From NCBI GenBank assembly GCA_031771865.1, contig JASISA010000001.1:310001-374000 (forward strand): a DNA stretch of 64,000 bases, given 5' to 3'. The DNA comes from Nothophaeocryptopus gaeumannii. Its lineage: Eukaryota; Ascomycota; Dothideomycetes; Mycosphaerellales; Mycosphaerellaceae. Positions 9,969-19,660 of this stretch are shown in pieces (position 1 is the first letter of the stretch; every line of letters begins with the position of its first letter). A model generated the notes under the pieces. It was not told the DNA's origin. It was given only the letters and a program-made list of their open reading frames with translations, and made no database searches. Position numbers and translations under genes: made by a program.

Positions 9969-12164
9969 TCACCGCTCTTCCCTCTCCGTAGCCTGCTGAC
10001 TTGATCCAGCTGCAGGCCGTTCTTGAGTCTTCTGTCTCTTGAGGGAACCCCCGATCGAAGACTTCGACGTGCTGAAAAGGTCTCCAATCGTCGCACTAAG
10101 ACTTCTCATTCGCCCATTTCTCTCGCCTGGCGAACCAGCAGCAGCTCTCAAGTCCGCTTCCTCACACTCGAAATCCATTTCCGTCCCACTAGCTATTGAG
10201 TGCCTCTTCAGGCTACTCGACATAACCGGCTTCGTCGCACCAGTCTCTGTCGGCCGTCGAGCTGTGTCCGGTCGACCGGACTTCCGTCGTGTGAGGCTGG
10301 GTGACTTGTCAATCCCACGGCGGATCTCGTCTGCCACTATGGCTGCTAGTGAGCCGCTGAGTGGGCTGGTCAGAGGACCTGGGAGAAGACCAAGCACGGA
10401 ATGTCGTTGCAAGAGGCGTGGCGTATCCTTCGGATCGAGGTTTTGGTTCTGAGCTCGGTGAGATTGTGACGTTCTTGAAGGGTTTGGTCCGTCTGTGGGT
10501 GGGCCTGAGGGTGTTCGATTCAGAGGTGTCTTTGGCCGTAGTGTGCTAGACGCAGTTGGCGTCGTCGGAATTATGGGAGCTGACGTCGTCGCATGCATGA
10601 CTGGTTTCTTTGGCGGATCGACGTTCGCATCGTCGCCATTCAATCGAGCAATGGAGTCGGCGTGGATTGCGCTGACAGTCCCAGGTGGTACATCGGCTTC
10701 TCGGAGGTGGGTATTGAGATCGAGTACACCCGGTGGCGTTGTGCCTGCGATTGGTCCAAAAGTGGGAGTCTTCATCTGAGGTTTTGGTAAAGATCCGAGT
10801 CCAGTCACTGAATGATAACGACGCATAGATGCTGTCTTGGAAGAGGCCGTTGCGACTGAAATGTTTCGAGTCGGTTGGTCATTTTCGCGGATCTCGGGCA
10901 AGACGCCGTCTTCATCTACTAGGCTGATTCCATCTTCCTCATCCATCGACTCTTCGTCACTCTTCTCCATCTTCCGCCCTGATGTGATGCACCATACACC
11001 AAAAAAGGTGAGCGCGCATCCGCCAACGAACTTGCCTGCATCCTCGGGAGACTCTCGCTCGAAGTCTCGATACAGCACAGCACTTCCAACAATGACTGAG
11101 AGTGTGAAGAGCACGAACTGAACTGGAATCACCATGGTCGAGTTAAAGCGTTGCAGTGCCCGGTTCACATACTTGATTTGCATGACAGCCGTGAAGACCA
11201 GGATCGCAACCAGCAGGTACGTGATTGGAAAAGTTACTACTCTCCAAATAGTGTAGGTCAGCAAAGAGGCAACGCCCTTTGTTGAAAGTGCCGTGTAACC
11301 ACCGAACAGCCCTACAAGTCCTAGGTCGATCAATATGCTCCTTTCTCCGTACTTGTTGCTGAGGAATATGAGAGTAATGATCAGGAATACTGTTATCCCG
11401 AGGTACGTCTCGAACTCCCACGTTGTGACCAGGTCCCAGATGGCGTCCGGAGTAAGCTTTGGGTTGCTCGAGCTGGCGCTGAGCACCACAGTTACACATC
11501 CTCCTATGGCGATTAGCACACCAAGTCCATCTCTTATCCGGAACTTCTCTCCCAGTAGTAGAGGCGCAATGAGGCAGTTGGAAACCAGAGCTACCACGCC
11601 TAGAGGCGAAACAATGGATGCGGGTGCGAACCCATAGGCAAGAAAATTTCCTGTCTCTCCGATCACCATCATGATTATACCAATCCACCATATCGGCGAC
11701 TTCAGGTATGACTTCTCTTTCGACGCATCCTCCTCTTCCTCATCCGACTTGGTGGTCCCGTTCGAAGACTCGCTCGAAGCGTTTCGGGAGTGTAGCTTTG
11801 GTATCAGTGGATCTGTCTCGGCGCTTTCTTCGGTATGTTCCAGCGTATATCCGTTCGACTCTGACTTCGCGTTCTGCTCTGCGCGCTCCTCGGCGACGTT
11901 CTCCTGCTGGGTCCCATAGCTGCCGGTCTGTCTCCGCCGAGCTCTTTTCCGTTTCTCTTGTGATCTTGCTGCCTTATCCCTACTCAACCGTATATGTGCA
12001 TACCGCTGCGTATTCAGCGCAAACGATATAAGGATATTGCCACATATCGCCGCCACGACGCCGATCAGACTGGACCAACCTCCATTCTTCAGATTCGACT
12101 TGTCTCCGAAGCTCGCAATGGTGGCTGCAGAGATTGGGGCCAAGTCGTGCGCCGGTAAATACAT
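9969..12164 (-). CDS. NIPA-type magnesium transporter, intronless, 731 residues
   Basis: The protein matches the NIPA/DUF803 family of multi-pass membrane proteins implicated in Mg2+ transport. An N-terminal membrane segment (SSLIGVVAAICGNILISFAL) is followed by a hydrophilic insert. Then come several closely spaced helices, including IGIIMMVIGETGNFLAYGF, the conserved SPLGVVALVSNCLIAPLLLGE, and GLGVLIAIGGCVTVVLSA, plus at least four more to about residue 390. The remaining ~330 residues are a Ser/Pro/Thr-rich cytoplasmic tail, ending in basic, phosphorylatable sequence (GGSLKRQKTQERPAAGS). Fungal members often have such long tails. The start at 12164 precedes the first membrane helix and is plausible. 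The gene converges with the ubiquitin protease gene. Confidence 0.9.
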   Translation of the reverse strand: MYLPAHDLAPISAATIASFGDKSNLKNGGWSSLIGVVAAICGNILISFALNTQRYAHIRLSRDKAARSQEKRKRARRRQTGSYGTQQENVAEERAEQNAKSESNGYTLEHTEESAETDPLIPKLHSRNASSESSNGTTKSDEEEEDASKEKSYLKSPIWWIGIIMMVIGETGNFLAYGFAPASIVSPLGVVALVSNCLIAPLLLGEKFRIRDGLGVLIAIGGCVTVVLSASSSNPKLTPDAIWDLVTTWEFETYLGITVFLIITLIFLSNKYGERSILIDLGLVGLFGGYTALSTKGVASLLTYTIWRVVTFPITYLLVAILVFTAVMQIKYVNRALQRFNSTMVIPVQFVLFTLSVIVGSAVLYRDFERESPEDAGKFVGGCALTFFGVWCITSGRKMEKSDEESMDEEDGISLVDEDGVLPEIRENDQPTRNISVATASSKTASMRRYHSVTGLGSLPKPQMKTPTFGPIAGTTPPGVLDLNTHLREADVPPGTVSAIHADSIARLNGDDANVDPPKKPVMHATTSAPIIPTTPTASSTLRPKTPLNRTPSGPPTDGPNPSRTSQSHRAQNQNLDPKDTPRLLQRHSVLGLLPGPLTSPLSGSLAAIVADEIRRGIDKSPSLTRRKSGRPDTARRPTETGATKPVMSSSLKRHSIASGTEMDFECEEADLRAAAGSPGERNGRMRSLSATIGDLFSTSKSSIGGSLKRQKTQERPAAGSSQQATEREER

Positions 12165-12798
12165 CGTCTGTACAATACGCGCCTCCGCCGGCGTGCCCAG
12201 GTCCTATACTACCTCATGCTGTCGAGAGTCCAATAGGCGCGTCCAGGCTCCAATGCACTGCCGCGTCGTGGATGTTGTGCGGATTGTTTGTGAGACTTGT
12301 GCTGCGGAGAGAGGTGCGCAAATGACGGCAGGAAGCTCAAGGGTCTCGAGACGCTCGGGCCACAAAAAGGTCTCCACTTTCACGCCCATCGTGCCATCCC
12401 AGCTGAGGACATCCTACTTCCATTCACCAACCTTCACCACCGCCTTCCATCCATTCCACACTCGCTTTCACCGGATAATTCCGCTGAGATTCCCGTGTCG
12501 CTTCTATGTGTCGACAATGGCTGGCCCGCTTCTAGATCGGGGCCAGGAATCGTGCATTGGCGCCGAAAATGCACGATGACATGTCCACCACATGACTTCC
12601 AGCCGCAAGCCTCTCGAAGGGCAGGTCAGTTGAGCAAGGGGGCTAGAAGCGTCACAGTGGTGCAAGAAGACTATCATCATGTAGAGCATAAGTACGGAGC
12701 ACTAGCCCGCTGCTTGTCCAGCCAAGCTTTTTCTTCACAGTCGCTTCTACAAACCACTCACGCAAGCTGGTCACCAGTACAGCACTGCAATCGCAACC

Positions 12799-13530
12799 AT
12801 GGCAGGCCTCGCTCTGAACGGTCTTATGAAATTCTTCGACCATGACAACAAATACTCCGACAAGATGCTAGACCCTGTCGGCAAGACAGCAACGATGGGC
12901 AAGAAAGGCAGACAAAAATGTGCTGATTACGACGCGAAATGGAACAACAACCGAGACGATGAATACGAGAGTAAACGTGATTCCGGACGTGGATTCTCAA
13001 GACGCAGTCGAGATGAGTCCCGGCGTGAACCCTCACGAGAGAGGAGAAGGGACTCTCGACGTGGTGCATCAAGATCTCGCGATGATTACCGCCCACGCCA
13101 TAGCTCCTCGCGGGATTATAGAAGAGGTTATGATGACTACCCAGAAGATCGACGACATCGCTCATCCAGGCGATCAAGCACGAGATCGGATGAGTTCAGA
13201 TCCACCCCTTCACGCCGGAGGTCATCAATGCCGCCCCGGAGATCAGAACGAAGCGGGTCAGAGAGGCCGAGAGATGAACCTTTCTCACTGCCTCCGAGAA
13301 GGAGTGATCGGGATTTGGGGAGGAGACCAAGAATTGATCCGTTCTCGCCGCCGCCGAGAAGGGAAAGAAGGCCGAGAGACGATTATGACGATGATAACCA
13401 TCGATCTGGTCGAGGCGATGAGACTTGGATGCTCCTGCCAGAACCACTCTTGTCCACCAGACATGACTTTTGGCTTATGAATGACACGGAAGGAAGGAAC
13501 AACATCAAAGATTACGGAACTTGCATTTGA
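12799..13530 (+). CDS. Arg/Ser-rich hypothetical protein
   Basis: Single-exon frame of 243 residues. A short ordered N-terminus (MAGLALNGLMKFFDHD...) is followed by ~180 residues very rich in Arg, Ser, Asp and Glu, with many RS, SR, RRS and RDDY blocks. The end (LLPEPLLSTRHDFWLMND) is less biased. Such tails are found in RNA-binding or nuclear proteins, and in many uncharacterised ascomycete proteins; no RNA-recognition motif is visible. Low complexity makes family assignment impossible by eye. The long open frame and proper ATG context (ACCATGG) support a real gene. Confidence 0.6.
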   Translation: MAGLALNGLMKFFDHDNKYSDKMLDPVGKTATMGKKGRQKCADYDAKWNNNRDDEYESKRDSGRGFSRRSRDESRREPSRERRRDSRRGASRSRDDYRPRHSSSRDYRRGYDDYPEDRRHRSSRRSSTRSDEFRSTPSRRRSSMPPRRSERSGSERPRDEPFSLPPRRSDRDLGRRPRIDPFSPPPRRERRPRDDYDDDNHRSGRGDETWMLLPEPLLSTRHDFWLMNDTEGRNNIKDYGTCI

Positions 13531-13818
13531 GCGTACGCTCACCTATCATCTCAGCCGATGCATTTAGTTGAGCAACAAGAGTCGATTGAGTGATAAACCT
13601 CGCGACCAATCTTGCATACAACCATTCTCTTTCTCCACTGGGGAAGATAATTTTCAAGATTAACAAAATCGATGACAGAACATAGATAATACTGTTACAG
13701 ACTGTACTACAATCATTAATTATCATGCTAAAAGAAGGAAACCCCTAAATTCAAAGCCCATCATCATCTTTCTCATCTCACCATCTTCAAAATGCCCAAA
13801 ACCGCTCTGTTTACAGAC

Positions 13819-14436
13819 CTACTCCTCAATATCCCTCTTCCCAATACCAAGCCCAGATCCGCCACCAGCACTATTGCCATTCGCTCCGCCACCAATTCCA
13901 AATCCAATCAATGGCGCGGCAGCAGCAAGTCCACCTCCTACACCCGTAGAATCAGCGCCACCGTTGGTAGCGACACCAGCGAGTGCAGCATCAGGTTCTC
14001 GCTTTCCCACACCAATCCCAACTCCTCCACCAACACCGCCTGCACCAGCACCACCACCAATACCCACACCTACGAGTGGTACACCGATGGCAACACCTCC
14101 TCCCACGCCCGTGGAATCGGCGCCATAGTTGGTCGCTACGCCGACGAGCGCAGGGTTGGCTTCGCGCTTTCCTACGCCTACACCGGCCGCCCCTCCAATA
14201 CCTAATACTCACCGTCAGTACACAGTTCAGGTCCTTTGATAGAATTGCGACATACCACCATTACCCGCACCACCACCTGCGCCTATTCCGATGAGAGGAG
14301 CAGCAACGGCGATGCCTCCGCCTACTCCGGTGGAGTCAGCGCCGTAGTTGGTTGCTACGCCGACGATTGCGCGGGTATCGAGCGGGAGGGCAAGTGCAAT
14401 GGCTGCTGTGCTTAAGAAAAGAGCTTGGAGCTTCAT
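13819..14436 (-). CDS. Secreted glycine-rich repeat precursor with Kex2 (Lys-Arg) sites
   Basis: Two exons (14256-14436, 13819-14201) separated by a 54-bp intron with GTATGT donor and CTGAC branch point give 187 residues. Residues 1-18 form a signal peptide (MKLQALFLSTAAIALALP). The rest is three consecutive 55-residue units, each with VATN(Y/G)GADSTGVGGG near its start, a glycine/valine/isoleucine-rich body, and a terminal Gly-Lys-Arg. The Lys-Arg pairs are at 72-73, 127-128 and 182-183, exactly 55 apart. Lys-Arg is the classic kexin cleavage site, so the secretory pathway would release near-identical hydrophobic, glycine-rich peptides. The layout matches fungal 'KEP' proteins, which include repellents, pheromone-like precursors and dikaritin RiPP precursors. 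The Tyr of the first two units is Gly in the third. No DUF3328 (UstYa) gene was seen in the window. Confidence 0.82.
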
Positions 14437-14724
14437 GGTAGCGGTGATGGCAGATGTGAGGGCGAGTGTGCGAATGGAGTCGTTTGAGTTGCTTGGATAG
14501 AGTTGAGCTGAAGTGAATTGATAGAAGCGGTCGTTGATAGAGAGGAAATGATGACTGCGATCGAGTAGTAGCATTATATGTCTTCGCAAGCTGCTTGTTG
14601 CCCACTCCAGTCTACGCGTGACGAGAACTCTTTCGAGCTCGTCATTCTCGCCCTGATTGCGCTTGACAGCTGAAGAGTCCCGACAAAACGGATGTGTTTG
14701 CACTCATACCATCTACGCCCGTGC

Positions 14725-15375
14725 CTAGGCTTGCATACCCTTGTAGTAGCACAGCCCTGCGAACTGTTTGCGGAAGCGCGGGTATCTTATCCATCCCATC
14801 CAGAGCGAAGACCATCCGCGATAGGCGAGGTCTTGCTGTGTCAATGAGACATCTGTAGATCTATGCGCGGAGACATCGCCATGTGCGGCCTTCGAGCTAC
14901 GCAAAGCCTCACGCCTGTGAGCGATAGTATGCCTTGGCACACGCAGGTACCGAAGACAATTGAGACAGTAGGGCGGGGGCCGTCCTTCAAAACATCCACA
15001 ATAGCGTCTAGGCGATTGCCGAAGAGGGTCTAACGATGTCGCGTGGAGGCCGTTGAGATCGTTGGCTGGATGTTTCAGATGTCTCACAGCTGCCGAACAG
15101 TTGCAAGCGTGGATTTGCACCGAGCTGTATACCGTATTCAGAAGCCACAGCTCACGTGTATTGGATCAGCCAGTTCCGGCATGGGAATCGAGTGCCTCTC
15201 GAAGGTCTGCATGGCTGGAAACGGGTAGGTGTTGCAGCTTGATGTGGATAACCATCTTCTCAAGCTTGATCGATGCCGCCATGGAACTAGTCGAGGTAGA
15301 CGCCACAGACTTGTGCTCGCGATGGCAGACGCCCCAGCTCGTAGGCCACCTGACACCTGTGATCTCGCTCGGCAT
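14725..15375 (-). pseudogene. Reading frame interrupted by one TGA
   Basis: One minus-strand frame is open from about 15375 to 14725 except for a single TGA at 15166-15168. Together the parts would code for ~215 residues. The downstream half has cysteine pairs (YCGCF...YCLNC) and a basic, aromatic tail (WIRYPRFRKQF). I do not recognise a family. It may be a decayed gene or a chance frame. No splice signals that would remove the stop were obvious. Confidence 0.25.
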
Positions 15376-15659
15376 CGATAGTGCAAATTTTAGGTCCCAT
15401 GTATCATTCGGGCGCGAACTTGCTGTCCGTGCGATCAGAAGCCTGCTGTTTCGAAGAATTATCAGCTACTCTATCGGCATCAACAGGGACTTGTCTAAGG
15501 AGCCAAGATACGGATTAAGATGGCAGGGCACGTCATAAGTCGCGACAATGGTGTCTTCGCTGGTGAATGGTGCACGCTGGCTCGCGGCCTATGCTGTGAG
15601 CTTTCGTCTGATGCGGTCTCAGATTCTTGTCCTCACTTGCTTTCAATGTCGATGCTAGC

Positions 15660-16820
15660 TCAGCTATGCGATTCACTCGCACACAATTGAATGTCCATCT
15701 TCTCATGTGCAAGGTCAGGTCTGGCCTTCTCATACACTAGCACAAGCCAGAGCGTATCAATCCCAATCTGCAGTCGTGGCTTCCATGGTCGCTGTCCAGC
15801 AGCTTTCGAACTCGACCCGCTCGCCTCTGAGGATTCAGATAGCGACACAGCAGCAGCGGATTCTGCGAGTCCTGAGTCAGCTCTAGCAGGATCGTTGTAT
15901 TGCGCCTGCGCATCTACGTCGACGTTTCCAATCCACTCTGCCAGTCCCGCCATAAGCCCAGCAGCATCAGCGCCTTGCTCAATATCTTTCTCTACTTTCC
16001 TCAACAGGTGCTCCACAGGCACCCGTAGCTCTTTCGCCAACTCGGTCGTCCGAAGCAATACCGCGCGTAGTCCTCTCAAATGAAACCAATCGCGATTGGC
16101 AGCAGACAGATAAAGAAGAGCCCTTTCCCTCGGACTTTGCGGTTTCCTGATGATGGACCCGGCACTGTTGAACACAGAACCTATCACGTGTCCTGCCGCT
16201 CCGACCGTAAGTCCAATGGTTCCTCCGAGGACACCGAAAGGGTTCATATGCTTAGCCGACTTTGCGATTCCTTTCGCAGTCTGTTTGACACCAGCCGCAT
16301 ATTCTTTATGATAGTCTGCCATTGAGTTCCCGACGTCGGCGGCGTGATGAAGGGCCTGTTTGGGAACGTTGGCTGAGAGAAAGGCAGAGAGGGTTGTGAG
16401 AAAGTTTGCCCATGAGGTTGGAGGGATTCCGTAGCTTAAGAGGGCGGTCGGGTAAGCTGAGAGGAATGGCGCTGTTGGGGAGGAAGAAGTCTGAGGAATG
16501 GCCATTGGTTTTGTTGTGTCATTGTCGACGTCGCTGTCGTACGCGATGGCGTAGGATGGAGGCTCGGCTGTAGGAAAGTTGAACGGAGCGGACGTTGTGG
16601 GCCCAAGCGCATTGCTGCTGTCCTTTGGCGGTAGAGGCTTTCGCGGGATGGAATGCTTTTCTTTGAGCGGTGATCTTGAAGAGCTGTCCGGAGCAGCGTT
16701 CTCATACGATGGCAATTCGTCCTCCCGAAGTGTTCTCGGTTCTGATCGAACTGAAGCAACTTCTGACAGGTCATCTCGTTCATGAGCGTGGGCTTCTGTT
16801 TCCTTGGCGAGGGTGGCCAT
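15660..16820 (-). CDS. Hypothetical protein with PPxY motif and glycine-rich amphipathic segment
   Basis: Single-exon frame of 386 residues. The first ~120 residues are disordered, with LPSYENAAP and a PPSYAIAY motif; PPxY is the ligand of WW domains such as those of Rsp5-type ubiquitin ligases. The central part has an Ala/Gly-rich amphipathic region (FGVLGGTIGLTVGAAGHVIG) that could lie on or in a membrane, then a conserved-looking helical block (SPRERALLYLSAANRDWFHL). The tail has a Ser-rich stretch. I cannot name the family; similar proteins of unknown role are frequent in ascomycetes. Membrane association and ubiquitin-ligase binding are inferences. Confidence 0.65.
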   Translation of the reverse strand: MATLAKETEAHAHERDDLSEVASVRSEPRTLREDELPSYENAAPDSSSRSPLKEKHSIPRKPLPPKDSSNALGPTTSAPFNFPTAEPPSYAIAYDSDVDNDTTKPMAIPQTSSSPTAPFLSAYPTALLSYGIPPTSWANFLTTLSAFLSANVPKQALHHAADVGNSMADYHKEYAAGVKQTAKGIAKSAKHMNPFGVLGGTIGLTVGAAGHVIGSVFNSAGSIIRKPQSPRERALLYLSAANRDWFHLRGLRAVLLRTTELAKELRVPVEHLLRKVEKDIEQGADAAGLMAGLAEWIGNVDVDAQAQYNDPARADSGLAESAAAVSLSESSEASGSSSKAAGQRPWKPRLQIGIDTLWLVLVYEKARPDLAHEKMDIQLCASESHS

Positions 16821-17741
16821 CTGGACCCGGCTTTGGATCGGGTATTGGTGTTTGCTTCAATAATGTCAAGGATGACCAAGCTACGCCTTTTCTTCACTTC
16901 ACTTGCAGATGATGGCTGGTGGAAGAGCTCGTGCGTGGGCTAATTATAGGTGTTCACAGCTTGAAAGAGACCAAGGAAAATCTTGGTCGTGGGCAACAGG
17001 ACCATGGTGTATATTATAATTAACGTGAACACTGCGAGGCTGAGGAATGGAGACGGAGATGATGTCGGAGCTGAGTACTACATCTCGCAAAGTGGATGCC
17101 TGATGCCTGATGCCTGTCCAATGTCCAATGTCCAGTGTCCTTTGCACTGCCCACGGCCCACCGCGACTCTGCCACCAGCCAAGTAAATTCGCCGAGCGGC
17201 TCTCTCGGGATGCTCACCGAAAAGAGACCAGTCCACAACATCCACCATCACTAGTCATCGATGATATATCTTGCCGTCTTTCCTTCCTCATTCGTTAGCC
17301 CTCCCTCACATCTGCAGGCAGTGACATTCAGGAGCCCCCGACTCATGGCACCATGGCCTTATTATCCCGGAGACAAAAGTCAGTCCTCAGTCACAGTGAA
17401 GGCACTGCAGCGGAGCCGCTGGAGTTGTTACAGTGTACAGCGAAACAGGGAGACCGATGCACAGCCATGCAGTGAAAGCGCGCTCCAAATACTTGAATAC
17501 TTTATGTGAAGCATCCCGGAAGTCGGAAGAGTCGACTGCCGGCCGGTACGGTAAGTCTAATCAACTCATGTGGCACGACCACGAGGAGCCACGGCTCAGC
17601 CCATGCAACTCGTCGCAATGTGTTACGGTTACGGTACCGCGACGAGGGCGGTAAAGAATACTCGCACGTGTGTTGTCGCTCCTTCGCATTGCCCGCAATT
17701 TCTCTCCTTCTTCCACGACAAAAGCTCATTGACAGCCATCA
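16821..17741. other. Intergenic region between divergent genes
   Basis: About 920 bp with no supported gene. The flanking genes are transcribed away from each other, so both promoters lie here. A run of imperfect copies of 'GATGCCTG/GTCCAATGT' occurs near 17090-17140. No other motif stands out. Confidence 0.5.
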
Positions 17742-19407
17742 ATGGCCATGGCGGATGACTTGAGTGTAGCAGATGCCGCCCTGCAGGTTGCAGACATTGG
17801 GTCGTCTCTGGCCAAGACCCTACACAAACACGTCAATGACATTCCGGGATCCGAAATCGACATCAAGTCCATCGCAGACGAGATTGAGACCACGTCCGAG
17901 CTTCTGAAGCAAGTCAGTGCCAAGTTGGACAGCAAACAGCAGCAGATACAGTCCGCCGAAGGCCAGTCCACCACATATCGTGCCGTCGATGCTTGTGTAC
18001 GCATGTTCAGCAATATCCGTGCCTACACCACTTCTGTCATCAAGCTCGGTCCTAAGGGTCTGGTCGGAGTGCAATGGCCTTATCGAACACGCCAGATGGG
18101 CGCTTGTCGATCGGAGCTCGACATTGCCAGAGCTATGCTGCTACTGAATCTCACAGTCTTGTCCTTCAGCCAGTCCGATTCTTCACAGTACGTAGTCCAC
18201 ACCGTGCACAGCCATGTCATTAACTTGATGTAGACCTCCCGCAGACGGCAGCCTCCAAAGACTGCATATAAAACACCTCCTACTGCAGGTCAAAACTATA
18301 GAACAAAGCAATCAGCAAGTTGATCAGTCCACATGGACTCCGACCAACAACACTGCGCCGGAACGAAGCTCGGTTCATTTTAACGAACAACGACCTATCT
18401 CAATGACTGCAATAGACAGTCTCTTTGCGCCGTCAACTCCAAACAGTCAATCGCAGGCTTTGACAAAGTCTGTCCCGGCATCGAAGAAAAGCGTCCCTGT
18501 CTCGGTGCAGGACTCTAATACCACCGATGTGGCAGAATCACTTCTGCGATGCTCGCAGATCAACTTCACGCTGGGCTCCAAGCTTGCCAAAGAGACTCAC
18601 AGCTGGCACAAGAAGCGACAACTTGACTTGGACGGACTTCTCAACCTTGTCGGTGCTCTTGAAGATCAGCTCCCACAGACACTGGAATCCGAATTTGATC
18701 TGGACGGCATCCGAAACGTAGAGTACGCAGGTTGCGTGCTGCAAATCCCAACACCCAAGCCAGGGGAAAAGGGCGCGTGGGAGCATGCAGAGAGACGACC
18801 ACTCCAGCTTACCAATCAAGAACTTGCCGCGCTTTCTCGAAAGTGTCACGAACTGCTCGGACCAGGAGCGGACGGTGGGCTGGGATTGCTGTTGGCACCA
18901 GAGAGGAGCATTGTCAACCATGTAATTGCTGAATATCAGACGCAAGAGAAAAGCAAGAACGCGGTCTGGGTGCTTGACTCTGCCGTGAGCCAGACCGAGA
19001 AAGGAGCCAAGACGCCTTGGAAGAGGAACTGGAGGATCACTGTGATTGCGAGGCGGGAGATCAGGTCTGACAGCGTCACCGACGACAACGCGGTAGCAGA
19101 GATGCCAGACTTTGCGCCGGAGCCTTTGAGGCGGATGAGCGCAATCGAGCCTCATGCTGTGGCGGGTTCCGCTCCCAACGCAGCAAGCTCGCCTGTGTCA
19201 CCACTGACACGAGAGGCTTCGCTTAGTGACAAGGTACCCTCGGGGCAAATGTCACCGCCTCCTACTGCCCTCAAGACGGATGCTGCTGGAAGGCGTGCAG
19301 AATCCATACTTGACGGCAATAATGGCAGCAACAGCCATGAAAACAGTCTGAACACGGCAAATGCGGTTGACGAGCTACTGCATCGGTGGACGCTGACGAA
19401 GGCGTAG
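17742..19407 (+). CDS. Hypothetical protein with STAND/NLR-type fungal N-terminal-like domain
   Basis: Two exons (17742-18187 and 18234-19407) with a 46-bp intron; joining them keeps one frame and gives 539 residues. The N-terminus (LSVADAALQVADIGSSLAKTLH) and the following long helices (IKSIADEIETTSELLKQVSAKL) resemble the helical N-terminal domain that fungi place before NACHT/NB-ARC or ankyrin proteins. No nucleotide-binding domain follows. The C-terminal half is Ser/Pro-rich. The second Met (17748) is an alternative start. Its role is unknown; solitary N-terminal modules of this kind are common in filamentous ascomycetes. Confidence 0.65.
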
Positions 19408-19590
19408 CAGCTATCTGGACTCATTGCTTTGCTGAGAGCTTCATGCCAATGATGAGGATGTATGGCATGACAAGATGCTGAGTTGTTGTAGTCACATCGA
19501 AATCATTGATTTAGCACGCCATTACTAGCCTTACGTATGCAAACTAACCCGACCAAAGCCCCGTGATTCAGCCTTTCGAAAATAGACTAC

Positions 19591-19607
19591 GAGAGAGAGA
19601 GAGAGAG
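19591..19607. repeat. (GA)n microsatellite
   Basis: A short GA dinucleotide run of 17 bp in the gap between the convergent genes ending at 19407 and 19661. Confidence 0.8.
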
Positions 19608-19660
19608 TTGAGGAGATCTCATCGCATCCCATCATGTGCTTGCCACAGTGTCGGGGCACC

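Noticed and set aside
12297..12845. 182-codon plus-strand frame upstream of the Arg/Ser-rich gene
   Set aside because: Overlaps the probable promoter region and the next gene's start in a different frame; no domain.
13819..14436. Collagen- or silk-like structural gene interpretation of the glycine-rich frame
   Set aside because: The repeats are 55 residues with fixed Lys-Arg ends and a signal peptide, without Gly-X-Y periodicity; a processed precursor explains them better.
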